Positions 1 to 6,131 of a DNA stretch of 9,545 bases are shown piece after piece. The position numbers and the translations under genes were made by a program. A model generated the notes under the pieces. The model worked only from the letters and a program-made list of their open reading frames with translations, made no database searches and was not told the DNA's origin. This DNA is from an uncultured Lachnospiraceae bacterium (lineage in GTDB: Bacteria > Bacillota_A > Clostridia > Lachnospirales > Lachnospiraceae), in NCBI GenBank assembly GCA_905200565.1, contig CAJKKX010000053.1, positions 1 to 9,545 on the forward strand, in the 5' to 3' direction. The stretch's first letter is position 1; each line of letters opens with the position of its first letter.

Positions 1-1
1 A

Positions 2-880
2 AGTTTTAATGCCACAAAAGTAATCAGCTATTCATTTTACCCGAAGATCAGCCTGATCTTAAATATTGACGCCGATCATCTGGATTTTTTTAAAGATCTG
101 AACGATATCCGGCATTCCTTCCGCCTTTTTGCAGAACGCCTCCCGCAGGACGGCACACTGATCATCAATCAGGAAATCGAAAATTATCAGGAAATCACAG
201 ACGGTCTTGCCTGCCAGGTAGTGACTTACGGCAAAGGCGGCGACTACTGTGCAGAAAATACTTCTTACGACTCCATGGGCTGCGGTTCCTTTGACCTGTT
301 AAAGCATAAAAAAGTTCTTGGACATTTCCAGCTTCGTGTTCCAGGCGCCCACAATGTTTCAAATGCCGTAGCCACACTGGTTCTGGCGGACCTTCTTCAT
401 ATTCCGTACGAAGCCATGCAAAGGGGACTGCTGGACTTTGGCGGCACGGACAGACGTTTTGAAAAAAAAGGAGAGATCGGCGGTATCACCATCATCGACG
501 ATTATGCACATCATCCTACCGAAATCCGCGCGACACTGGACGCCGCAGCGAATTATCCCCACCAAACGACCTGGTGCGTCTTTCAGCCCCACACCTACAC
601 GAGAACGAAAGCTCTGATGAACGAATTTGCGGATGCGCTCTGCCGGGCAGACAAAGTGATTCTGGCAGACATTTATGCGGCCCGTGAAACGGATGATCTT
701 GGCGTCAGTTCCAGAAATCTGATGGAACTGATCAATGCCCGCGGCGGAGACGCCTGCTATTTTCCATCCTTTAACGCCATCGAAAACTTCTTACTGGAGC
801 ATTGTGAAAACGGCGACCTCATCCTTACGATGGGCGCCGGAGACGTGGTAAAAATCGGAGAACATCTGCTTGGAAAATAA
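2..880 (+). CDS. murC: UDP-N-acetylmuramate--L-alanine ligase (MurC), 3' part; 5' end outside window
   Basis: MurC is the cytoplasmic ATP-dependent ligase that adds L-alanine to UDP-N-acetylmuramic acid, the first step of the peptidoglycan stem peptide. The frame is open from the left edge to the TAA at 878-880, about 292 codons, so roughly the last two thirds of a usual ~460-residue protein. Visible family motifs are LNIDADHLDFF (about 59-91) in the central Mur ligase domain, HNVSNAVA (about 350-373), GTDRRFEKKGE, DDYAHHPTEI at the start of the C-terminal domain (about 497-526), and ADIYAARETDDLG. It ends MGAGDVVKIGEHLL. The ATG at 221 is internal and is not the start. The first ~45 bases match the family poorly in this frame (SFNATKVISYSFYPK), and another frame fits slightly better, so a small indel near the edge is possible. 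A strong hairpin terminator follows 72 bp after the stop, so murC is probably last in its transcript. Confidence 0.95.
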   Translation, partial: SFNATKVISYSFYPKISLILNIDADHLDFFKDLNDIRHSFRLFAERLPQDGTLIINQEIENYQEITDGLACQVVTYGKGGDYCAENTSYDSMGCGSFDLLKHKKVLGHFQLRVPGAHNVSNAVATLVLADLLHIPYEAMQRGLLDFGGTDRRFEKKGEIGGITIIDDYAHHPTEIRATLDAAANYPHQTTWCVFQPHTYTRTKALMNEFADALCRADKVILADIYAARETDDLGVSSRNLMELINARGGDACYFPSFNAIENFLLEHCENGDLILTMGAGDVVKIGEHLLGK

Positions 881-940
881 TTTTTTCATAACCATTTTTA
901 TCCACACCTTTTTCCCCGGTATTTACAGCGCTTTCCGATA

Positions 941-959
941 GTTATCCACATTATCCACA
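941..959 (+). repeat. 19-bp direct repeat, copy 1 (double DnaA box)
   Basis: GTTATCCACATTATCCACA is identical to copy 2 at 1106-1124, 165 bp downstream in the same orientation. It is two abutting DnaA boxes plus a leading G. The flanking bases differ, so the repeat is limited to the double box. Confidence 0.9.
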
Positions 960-1001
960 TGTTTATGCACATTTTGTCTGCGTAAATATGTGGATTTTTT
1001 T
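953..1001 (+). terminator. Rho-independent terminator of murC, built partly from DnaA boxes
   Basis: Bases 953-969 pair with 979-995 to give a 17-bp stem with two G-T wobbles (961/987 and 966/982) and a 9-base loop (970-978). The stem runs straight into seven Ts (995-1001). The stem is A/T-rich for a terminator but long. It lies 72 bp after the murC stop and points the right way. The left arm contains most of the DnaA box at 951-959 and the box at 963-971, so the same bases may serve both as an RNA hairpin and as a protein-binding site. Pairing was done by hand. Confidence 0.72.
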
Positions 1002-1105
1002 GTGGACATCTCAGTTTACATAAGTTTTCCACAGAATTTCCTATTTTTAGACTTTTCTTTTATTTTCCGGCGCTTTCCGCTCCGTTCTAAAAATTCCTTC
1101 ACATC

Positions 1106-1124
1106 GTTATCCACATTATCCACA
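1106..1124 (+). repeat. 19-bp direct repeat, copy 2 (double DnaA box)
   Basis: Exact second copy of GTTATCCACATTATCCACA (first at 941-959). It lies about 80 bp upstream of the candidate -10 element of the DnaD gene and about 135 bp upstream of its GTG start, a reasonable position for an upstream regulator site. Confidence 0.9.
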
Positions 1125-1200
1125 AATTCCACATTCCTTTGTCCACTCTGTCCTTCTTTGTCCCTCACGGAAAAATCAGGTTCTCTTTTTTTCGAACTTA

Positions 1201-1215
1201 TGCTATACTTATACT
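1201..1215 (+). promoter_or_regulatory. Candidate extended -10 promoter for the dnaD-like/helicase-loader operon
   Basis: TGCTATACT (1201-1209) is an extended -10 element (TG-N-TATACT). A second TATACT follows at 1210-1215. No good -35 hexamer is visible at the usual spacing (the region is T-rich, around 1181-1192). That is tolerable for an extended -10 promoter but keeps the call tentative. Transcription would start around 1216-1222, about 40 bp before the GTG start at 1260. Confidence 0.4.
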
Positions 1216-1226
1216 CGTTGAAAACA

Positions 1227-1243
1227 GACAGGCTTTCCCTGTC
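1227..1243 (+). other. Short inverted repeat in the 5' leader of the dnaD-like gene
   Basis: GACAGG (1227-1232) and CCTGTC (1238-1243) are perfectly complementary with a 5-base loop. The repeat lies between the candidate -10 element and the ribosome binding site. It could be a small leader hairpin or an operator half-site pair. It is short enough to be chance, and no T-run follows, so it is not a terminator. Confidence 0.3.
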
Positions 1244-1259
1244 CAACTGGAAGAAACAG

Positions 1260-1628
1260 GTGAATACATTGAGCGAACTATCTTTACATACAGACATTGA
1301 CAACCGTACAACAATCCTACCGAATATTTTTATTGACCGCTATATGCCGCAGGCAAACGGGGAATATGTAAAGCTTTACCTCTACCTGCTCCGCATGGTA
1401 TCTGCCGGAAAAATGATTTCGCTTGGCGAAATCGCTGAGACGCTGGAGCACACGGAAAAGGATATCCACAGAGCCTTATCCTACTGGCAGAGAGAGGGGC
1501 TATTGCAGCTTACTTTTGACGAAAATGACACGCTTTCTGGCATTCGCTTTCTTGATCCGGAGGCTTCGGCGGGCAAGGAGGAGGTCCTGCGCATCTATAC
1601 CAACAGCCTTTTGAAAAAGAAGCACTGA
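1260..1628 (+). CDS. DnaD-type replication protein, N-terminal domain (gene interrupted)
   Basis: This encodes the first domain of the DnaD-like primosome protein typical of Lachnospiraceae, a helper for helicase loading at replication initiation or restart. I start it at GTG 1260: GGAAG at 1249-1253 gives a ribosome binding site six bases upstream, and the family motif begins soon after (FIDRYMPQANGEYVKLYLYLLRM). The open frame extends upstream to ATG 990, but that part crosses the terminator and DnaA boxes and has no protein-like sequence. EHTEKDIHRALSYWQREGLL is the winged-helix signature of the N-terminal DnaD domain. The frame ends at TGA 1626-1628 after LLKKKH, just where the interdomain linker should begin. 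The C-terminal domain resumes in the same frame at about 1710 beyond a second stop (TAG 1668-1670). So the gene is either split or contains compensating small indels. A reading two bases out of frame is open across the linker until TAA 1685-1687, which fits the indel explanation. Confidence 0.8.
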   Translation: MNTLSELSLHTDIDNRTTILPNIFIDRYMPQANGEYVKLYLYLLRMVSAGKMISLGEIAETLEHTEKDIHRALSYWQREGLLQLTFDENDTLSGIRFLDPEASAGKEEVLRIYTNSLLKKKH

Positions 1629-1665
1629 ACCCCTGTCCCCCTTTTATGCAGGAACATAGGAAAAA

Positions 1666-1683
1666 TATAGGATACTTCCTATA
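1666..1683 (+). repeat. Perfect palindrome between the two halves of the dnaD-like gene
   Basis: TATAGGA (1666-1672) and TCCTATA (1677-1683) form a 7-bp stem around TACT. An overlapping alternative pairs ATAGGAA (1656-1662) with TTCCTAT (1676-1682). It is followed by a Shine-Dalgarno-like AGGGAAGGA (1689-1697) and an ATG (1708-1710). That ATG is out of frame with the DnaD C-domain and opens only about 45 codons. The arrangement looks more like intergenic or small-element sequence than linker coding, but this is not proven. Confidence 0.5.
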
Positions 1684-2327
1684 CTAATAGGGAAGGAATT
1701 ATATATTATGACATTCAGCAGCTTATTTACATTGCGTCAAAATACATTGGAAAACCGCTCAGCCCCACAGAAATCTCAAACATTCTGTATTTTTATGACA
1801 CCCTGCACTTTTCCGCGGATCTCATCGAATATCTGATTGAGTACTGCGTCTCAAAAGGCAGCAAGAGCAGCCATTATATGGAAAAGGTGGCCCTCGAATG
1901 GGCAAAGGAGGGCATTCGCACCGTTGCGGAAGCAAAACAGAGTACGAATCTTTACAACCGGAACTATTACAAGATTTTAAATGCCTTTGGCATCAAAGGC
2001 AGGGGGCCTGTAAAACCTGAAGTTGAGTGCATGGAACGATGGCTGAACACCTGGCATTTTACGATAGATCTTATTACAGAAGCATGTGGCCGTACCATCT
2101 CCCAGACACAGCGTCCGAATTTTCAGTATGCGGATAAGATTCTGGAAGAATGGCATAAGGCAAAGGTCCGCCATTTATCCGATCTGAAAGAACTGGATGC
2201 GGAACATGCAAAAAAGAAGAAAAGCACGGAGCCGAAGCCAAAAGCGGCTTCCACTAACCGGTTCAATAATTTCCATCAGAGGGATTATGACTTTGATGAA
2301 CTTGAAAAACAACTGCTCAACACGTAA
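1671..2327 (+). pseudogene. DnaD-type replication protein, C-terminal domain (continuation of the interrupted gene)
   Basis: From about 1710 this frame gives a complete DnaD C-terminal domain: DIQQLIYIASKYIGKPLSP, then FYDTLHFSADLIEYLIEYC, YMEKVALEWAKEGI, and NYYKILNAFGIKGR. This domain of DnaD is known for DNA binding and oligomerisation. The tail TNRFNNFHQRDYDFDELEKQLL is typical of Lachnospiraceae DnaD proteins. No ATG, GTG or TTG exists in frame before ATG 1878, which would cut the domain in half, so this part is not a sensible independent gene. Joined to 1260-1628, the whole would be about 355 codons, close to the family length. The pieces are in the same frame but separated by TGA 1626 and TAG 1668. 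The helicase loader follows after 20 bp, so the two are co-transcribed. I call it a broken gene, while noting that sequence error would make it intact. Confidence 0.7.
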
Positions 2328-2347
2328 CAGCAAAAGGGGGATACAAC

Positions 2348-3370
2348 GTGGCGCTGAAAAATACCCAGTATGATACCATTATGCGTGAATATTACCGCAA
2401 ACAGGCGGAAAACAAACGCCGTCAGGACGCCTGTATTCAGGATGCCTGTACCTCTGTACCGGGGCTTTCCAAAATCGACGGCCTGATCGCTGCTCTGAGC
2501 GTGGAACAGGCAAGAAAACTGCTGGACGGAGACGCCTCCGCTCTTGCAGACTTAAAAGAGCAGATCGCCATTTTAGGCGACCAGCGAAAAACACTGCTTC
2601 GCAGCCAGGGCTATCCCGAAGACTATCTGGAAATGCACTATACCTGCCCGGACTGCCGGGACACAGGCTTTCAGGGCAGCCAGAAATGTCACTGCTTTAA
2701 GCAGGCTGTCATTGATCTGCTCTATACCCAGTCCAATATCCGGGATATTCTGGCCGAAGAGAATTTCGACACTTTTTCCTTTGACTATTACTCTGAGCAG
2801 ATCGTCAATCCGGCTACCGGGCTGTCCGCCCTCGCCACGATGCAGAAGCTTGTAACGGAGTGCAAAGAATTTATCCGCTTCTTTGATCAGATACCGGACA
2901 ATTTCTTTTTCTACGGCGAAACAGGCGTGGGAAAAACCTTCCTCACCCACTGCATCTCCAGAGAATTGCTCCAGAGCGCGCATTCTGTCATTTATTTTTC
3001 GGCTTTCGAATTATTTGACCTGTTTTCAAAAACGACTTTCGGGCGGGGCGATGACATTTCCGAATTGCAGCAGATGCACTCCTATATCTTTGACTGCGAT
3101 CTGCTCATTATTGATGATCTGGGAACAGAGCTTACAAACACCTTTGTTTCCTCGCAGCTTTTTCTGTGCATTAACGAACGGCTGATCCGGAAAAAATCCA
3201 CCATCATTTCCACGAATATGCCTATGAATATTTTCCGGGATACTTACTCTGAGCGCGTCTTTTCCCGCATCTCCAGCAACTATCGCATCCGGAAACTGAT
3301 CGGCGACGACATCCGCCTGAAAAAGAAACTGGAAAAGAACTTGACCTCACCGAATCTTGTGGTAAACTAA
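2348..3370 (+). CDS. DnaC/DnaI-type helicase loader ATPase
   Basis: A AAA+ ATPase of the DnaC/IstB family, 340 residues, expected to load the replicative helicase onto DNA together with the DnaD-type protein encoded just upstream. The N-terminal third carries four cysteines in a zinc-ribbon-like arrangement, CPDC (100-103) and CHC (114-116). Walker A is GETGVGKT (190-197), Walker B is LLIIDD (252-257), sensor I is STN (288-290), and SERVFSRI (301-308) holds the arginine-finger-type residues of this family. The start is GTG 2348, with GGGGG at 2336-2340 as ribosome binding site and a 20-bp gap from the preceding stop, so the pair forms an operon. The lack of any transposase nearby argues against the IstB role of insertion sequences. 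I do not give a symbol because both dnaC and dnaI are used for this group. Length and motifs look intact. Confidence 0.88.
   Translation: MALKNTQYDTIMREYYRKQAENKRRQDACIQDACTSVPGLSKIDGLIAALSVEQARKLLDGDASALADLKEQIAILGDQRKTLLRSQGYPEDYLEMHYTCPDCRDTGFQGSQKCHCFKQAVIDLLYTQSNIRDILAEENFDTFSFDYYSEQIVNPATGLSALATMQKLVTECKEFIRFFDQIPDNFFFYGETGVGKTFLTHCISRELLQSAHSVIYFSAFELFDLFSKTTFGRGDDISELQQMHSYIFDCDLLIIDDLGTELTNTFVSSQLFLCINERLIRKKSTIISTNMPMNIFRDTYSERVFSRISSNYRIRKLIGDDIRLKKKLEKNLTSPNLVVN
3341..3368 (+). promoter_or_regulatory. Candidate promoter for prs inside the end of the helicase-loader gene
   Basis: TTGACC (3341-3346) and TAAACT (3363-3368) are separated by 16 bp. The -35 matches five of six consensus positions and the -10 four of six. 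It would start transcription around 3375, leaving a short leader before prs. An alternative -10 is TAAAAT at 3382-3387. There is no terminator between the helicase-loader gene and prs, so read-through is also possible. Confidence 0.35.
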
Positions 3371-3420
3371 AAAGAGATTTTTAAAATATTGAAACGATTC
3401 ATTTTCATGGAGGAGACATT

Positions 3421-4584
3421 ATGAAAGTAACAGAAGAACGCAATCTTGAGACGATCCCCGTAGGCCCTTTAGGAATCGTCCCGCTGGAAAGCTGCAAGGA
3501 GCTTGGCCAGAAAATCGATCAGTATCTGGTAAAATGGCGGCGTGAACGTGAAAGCGAACATAAAACTACCATCGCTTTTGAGGGCTATCAGAGAGATTCT
3601 TATATTTTAGATACAGCAGTACCCCGTTTCGGCTCCGGCGAAGCAAAGGGTATCATAAACGAATCTGTGCGGGGGGATGACGTCTTTATTCTTGTAGACG
3701 TATGCAATTACTCCATGACCTATTCTCTTTGCGGTCATGAAAACCATATGTCCCCCGACGACCATTATCAGGATTTGAAACGTATTATCGCGGCGCTTGG
3801 CGGAAAAGCAAGAAGAATCTCCGTCATCATGCCCTTCTTATATGAAAGCCGGCAGCACAAACGTACCGGCAGGGAATCCCTGGACTGTGCGCTGGCGCTT
3901 CAGGAACTGGTGAATATGGGTGTTGACAATATTATTACCTTCGACGCCCACGATCCCCGTGTACAGAATGCCATTCCCCTGAAAGGCTTCGATACCGTCC
4001 AGCCGGTCTATCAGTTCATCAAGGGACTGTTCAAGGCCGTTCCCAATCTCCATATCGATAAGGATTCTACTATGATTATCAGCCCGGACGAGGGCGGTAT
4101 GGGACGTGCCGTCTATATGGCAAATGTTCTCGGCGTAGATATGGGCATGTTCTACAAACGCCGTGACTACGCCACCATCGTCAATGGCACGAACCCCATC
4201 GTGGCCCATGAATTTCTCGGTTCCGATGTGGAAGGGAAGGATGTTATCATCGTAGACGATATGATTTCCTCCGGCGGCAGCGTCCTGGATGTAGCCGCAG
4301 AACTGAAAAAACGCAAGGCCGGACGTGTTTTCATGTGCGCAACCTTCGGGCTGTTTACAAACGGGCTGGCAAAATTTGACAAAGCCTACGAAGAGGGTCT
4401 GCTTGACTATGTACTGACTACCAATCTGGTCTATCAGACGCCGGAGCTTTTGCAGAAGCCTTATTACATTAACTGCGACATGAGCAAATATCTGGCTTAT
4501 ACCCTGAACCACGATGCTTCTCTGAGCAATCTTCTGAATCCTCTGGAGCGCATTAAGAAATTCCTGGCTTCTCATAATCAATGA
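3421..4584 (+). CDS. prs: Ribose-phosphate pyrophosphokinase (PRPP synthetase), long form
   Basis: Makes 5-phosphoribosyl diphosphate from ribose 5-phosphate and ATP, feeding purine, pyrimidine, NAD, histidine and tryptophan synthesis. The protein has 387 residues, against about 315 for the common bacterial enzyme. The family motifs are present but divergent: MPFLYESRQHKRTGRESL (137-154) in place of the usual Y-x-RQDRK segment, FDAHDPRVQNAI (174-185) for the D-x-H loop, SPDEGGMGRA (221-230), and the PRPP-binding loop VIIVDDMISSGGS (275-287) with its two aspartates. The N-terminal ~50 residues and the C-terminal segment after about 340 are additional. The start is ATG 3421, with a strong GGAGGAG at 3409-3415. 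It lies 50 bp after the helicase-loader gene and converges with the minus-strand ATPase gene, 35 bp away stop to stop. This long form is one I associate with Lachnospiraceae, so it is likely the organism's normal enzyme. Confidence 0.9.
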   Translation: MKVTEERNLETIPVGPLGIVPLESCKELGQKIDQYLVKWRRERESEHKTTIAFEGYQRDSYILDTAVPRFGSGEAKGIINESVRGDDVFILVDVCNYSMTYSLCGHENHMSPDDHYQDLKRIIAALGGKARRISVIMPFLYESRQHKRTGRESLDCALALQELVNMGVDNIITFDAHDPRVQNAIPLKGFDTVQPVYQFIKGLFKAVPNLHIDKDSTMIISPDEGGMGRAVYMANVLGVDMGMFYKRRDYATIVNGTNPIVAHEFLGSDVEGKDVIIVDDMISSGGSVLDVAAELKKRKAGRVFMCATFGLFTNGLAKFDKAYEEGLLDYVLTTNLVYQTPELLQKPYYINCDMSKYLAYTLNHDASLSNLLNPLERIKKFLASHNQ

Positions 4585-4619
4585 TGCAGGTATATCATAT
4601 CCACAGTACAGAATCGCAT

Positions 4620-6131
4620 TTACTCTGCCCGGATTTTTTCGAGAATCCGGGTTTCTCTTTTCTGGCAGGTAAACAGTATGACCTGATTTTTTCCCTGCTC
4701 CAGCCATCGCAGAATTTCTTCCAGACGCTCGTCATCATACATCACAAATGCTTCGTCCAGAATAACCGGCACCGGCTCTCCTGCGCTGAACAGTTCTCCT
4801 GCCGCCATGCGCAGCGCAAAGTATATCTGTTCCATCGTTCCCCTGCTTACCTGCCGGACGTCCAGAATCCCAGAAGGCGCCGCAATCCGTATCTGAAAAC
4901 TGTCATCCAGAAAAACCCTGGTATAACGGCCCTGCGTGATTTTTCCAAGAATCTGTGACACCCGGCGGTTCAGGCTTCCTTCCCATTTTCCGTATATTTC
5001 CCTGGAAGCCTCCCGTATCGTCTCCGCCGCCATGTTCCACGCTGCGATCTCCTGATTCAGTCTGTCTGTATCACTGTCATCCTCCTGCGCCTCACGCAGA
5101 CTCTCCCTCACATTTTCCTCCAATACCTGTTTCTCTCTCAACTCCCTGCGGATATGCTCCAGATGTCCTCTCCACTTTTCAGCTTCCTGCAAAAGCACGT
5201 GATGCTTTTCTTCCATTTCTGGCCTGCTCCCCTTTCGCATGGACAGAAAAGCCGCCGCCACGATGCAAAGGCAAACCATACCGCCCGCCGCGCTGACCAG
5301 TTTCAGCCAGAAAGAGGACTGTAAAACACCGATCAGACACAGCACAAGGCATAAAAATCCCCCTGCAAAAATTCTTTTTTGCTCTCCTTCCTCACCGCTC
5401 TCCCGACGCATCTTTCCTGCCCCCGGCTGCTTGCCATCCTGTGCCAGTTTTCGAAGCTTTTCCAGACATTCGGTTTCTTCTTCCCTCAGACGGGCAGTTT
5501 CCTGCTGCATATAATCCAGTCTCGCCTGAATCTCCCGTTCCCGGAAATCTCTTTTTTCCCGTATCCTTTTCTTCTCCGTCTCTGCCTTTCGCCGTTTTTC
5601 CTCCAGGGAAGCGATAGCCTGGCCCACATCAACCTCTGCATCCCCTGCATTTTGCAGATTGCTCATGTAATTCCGAAGCTCACGCAGCAATCCTTCATCG
5701 GTAGCGCTCCCCTTTTGCCCAATCAGGAAAGTATTGCGATAGGAAATCTCATTCATTCCTTCCAGAAGGACATCAAGATCCCCGTTTTCAACTGAAAGTT
5801 CCTCACCGTCTGTTTCACAGACCAGTACGGAAGATTTCTCCTGTGTGCTGAAATTTCTTTCCAGCCGGAAGACCTTTCCCCCGCTTTCAAAACGCATTGC
5901 TCCCCAAAAACAACCCGGATTTTCCCAGGGCTTCCGCAAGCTGTATTCATCATTCCTCGCCGCGCGCCCTCTCGCCCTTTCCAATCCGAAAAACATAGCC
6001 CGGATAAAAGCATAGATCGTAGATTTCCCCGTCTCATTTTTTCCATAGATGATATTCACCCCGTCGTGAAGCAAAACCGTCTGATTCGAAAACTTTCCGA
6101 AGCTTTTTATTTGCAGTTCGAGAATCTTCAC
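4620..6131 (-). CDS. SbcC/Rad50-like (YhaN-type) ATPase with two central membrane segments
   Basis: An ABC/SMC-type ATPase of 503 residues, expected to work with the SbcD-like nuclease encoded upstream in handling DNA ends. The N-terminal half has MKILELQIKSFGKF and Walker A GKNETGKS (30-37). The C-terminal half has the signature-like SRGTMEQIYFALRMA (429-443) and Walker B VPVILDEAF (454-462). Between them are charged heptad-rich helices (about 172-232 and 306-385), consistent with short coiled coils. Where Rad50 and SbcC have a zinc hook, this protein has two hydrophobic stretches (about 254-272 and 277-297) and no CxxC motif, suggesting a membrane hairpin. It is much smaller than typical SbcC (~1000 residues). 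The start is GTG 6131, whose GTGA overlaps the upstream TGA by four bases, with GGAGGGGGGGAAG just before it, so translation is coupled. No T-rich terminator for this strand is seen before prs. Confidence 0.83.
   Translation of the reverse strand: MKILELQIKSFGKFSNQTVLLHDGVNIIYGKNETGKSTIYAFIRAMFFGLERARGRAARNDEYSLRKPWENPGCFWGAMRFESGGKVFRLERNFSTQEKSSVLVCETDGEELSVENGDLDVLLEGMNEISYRNTFLIGQKGSATDEGLLRELRNYMSNLQNAGDAEVDVGQAIASLEEKRRKAETEKKRIREKRDFREREIQARLDYMQQETARLREEETECLEKLRKLAQDGKQPGAGKMRRESGEEGEQKRIFAGGFLCLVLCLIGVLQSSFWLKLVSAAGGMVCLCIVAAAFLSMRKGSRPEMEEKHHVLLQEAEKWRGHLEHIRRELREKQVLEENVRESLREAQEDDSDTDRLNQEIAAWNMAAETIREASREIYGKWEGSLNRRVSQILGKITQGRYTRVFLDDSFQIRIAAPSGILDVRQVSRGTMEQIYFALRMAAGELFSAGEPVPVILDEAFVMYDDERLEEILRWLEQGKNQVILFTCQKRETRILEKIRAE
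4628..4661 (+). terminator. Rho-independent terminator of prs, inside the convergent ATPase gene
   Basis: CCCGGATT (4628-4635) pairs with AATCCGGG (4644-4651) around an 8-base loop. The tail TTTCTCTTTT (4652-4661) follows on the plus strand. It starts 43 bp after the prs stop. Read on the minus strand, the bases after the hairpin are not T-rich, so it serves prs. The stem lies in the last codons of the ATPase gene (about residues 494-502). Confidence 0.62.

Larger units (their letters stand above)
898..1124 (+). promoter_or_regulatory. Cluster of DnaA boxes upstream of the helicase-loading genes
   Basis: Five perfect copies of the DnaA box TTATCCACA lie at 898-906, 942-950, 951-959, 1107-1115 and 1116-1124. 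Two more sites match the relaxed consensus TTWTNCACA: TTATGCACA at 963-971 and TTTTCCACA at 1025-1033. All seven read on the plus strand. The boxes at 942/951 and 1107/1116 abut with no spacer. A further CCACA (1129-1133) continues the 9-bp phase of the second pair. DnaA binds such boxes at origins, at titration sites and as a transcription factor. Here the cluster fills the gap between murC and a DnaD/DnaC-type pair, with no dnaA, dnaN or other origin gene in view. I infer a regulatory or titration role. An origin role is not excluded but has no other support here. This cluster is the main content of the gene-free stretch 881-1259. Confidence 0.85.

Noticed and set aside
898..1124. The DnaA-box cluster as the chromosomal origin
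   Set aside because: No dnaA, dnaN, recF, gyrB, rpmH or parAB gene is in the window and no clear DnaA-trio or A/T-only unwinding tract follows the boxes. Kept only as an alternative.
990..1259. Upstream extension of the DnaD N-domain frame to ATG 990
   Set aside because: It runs through the terminator tail and DnaA boxes, is low-complexity F/S/L-rich, and has no family match. GTG 1260 has a ribosome binding site and starts just before the conserved sequence.
1462..1470. ATATCCACA as an additional DnaA box inside the DnaD N-domain
   Set aside because: One mismatch at the first position, inside coding sequence, and outside the cluster; a similar ATATCCACA at 4597-4605 shows such near-matches occur by chance.
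2348..3370. The helicase-loader gene as an IstB-type insertion-sequence helper
   Set aside because: There is no istA-like transposase or terminal inverted repeat nearby, and the zinc-cysteine N-terminus plus the adjacent DnaD-type gene fit a chromosomal helicase loader.
3838..4707. 289-residue open frame antisense to prs
   Set aside because: It lies opposite a clearly conserved prs and overlaps the end of the ATPase gene. The sequence has no recognisable domain and the start has no convincing ribosome binding site.
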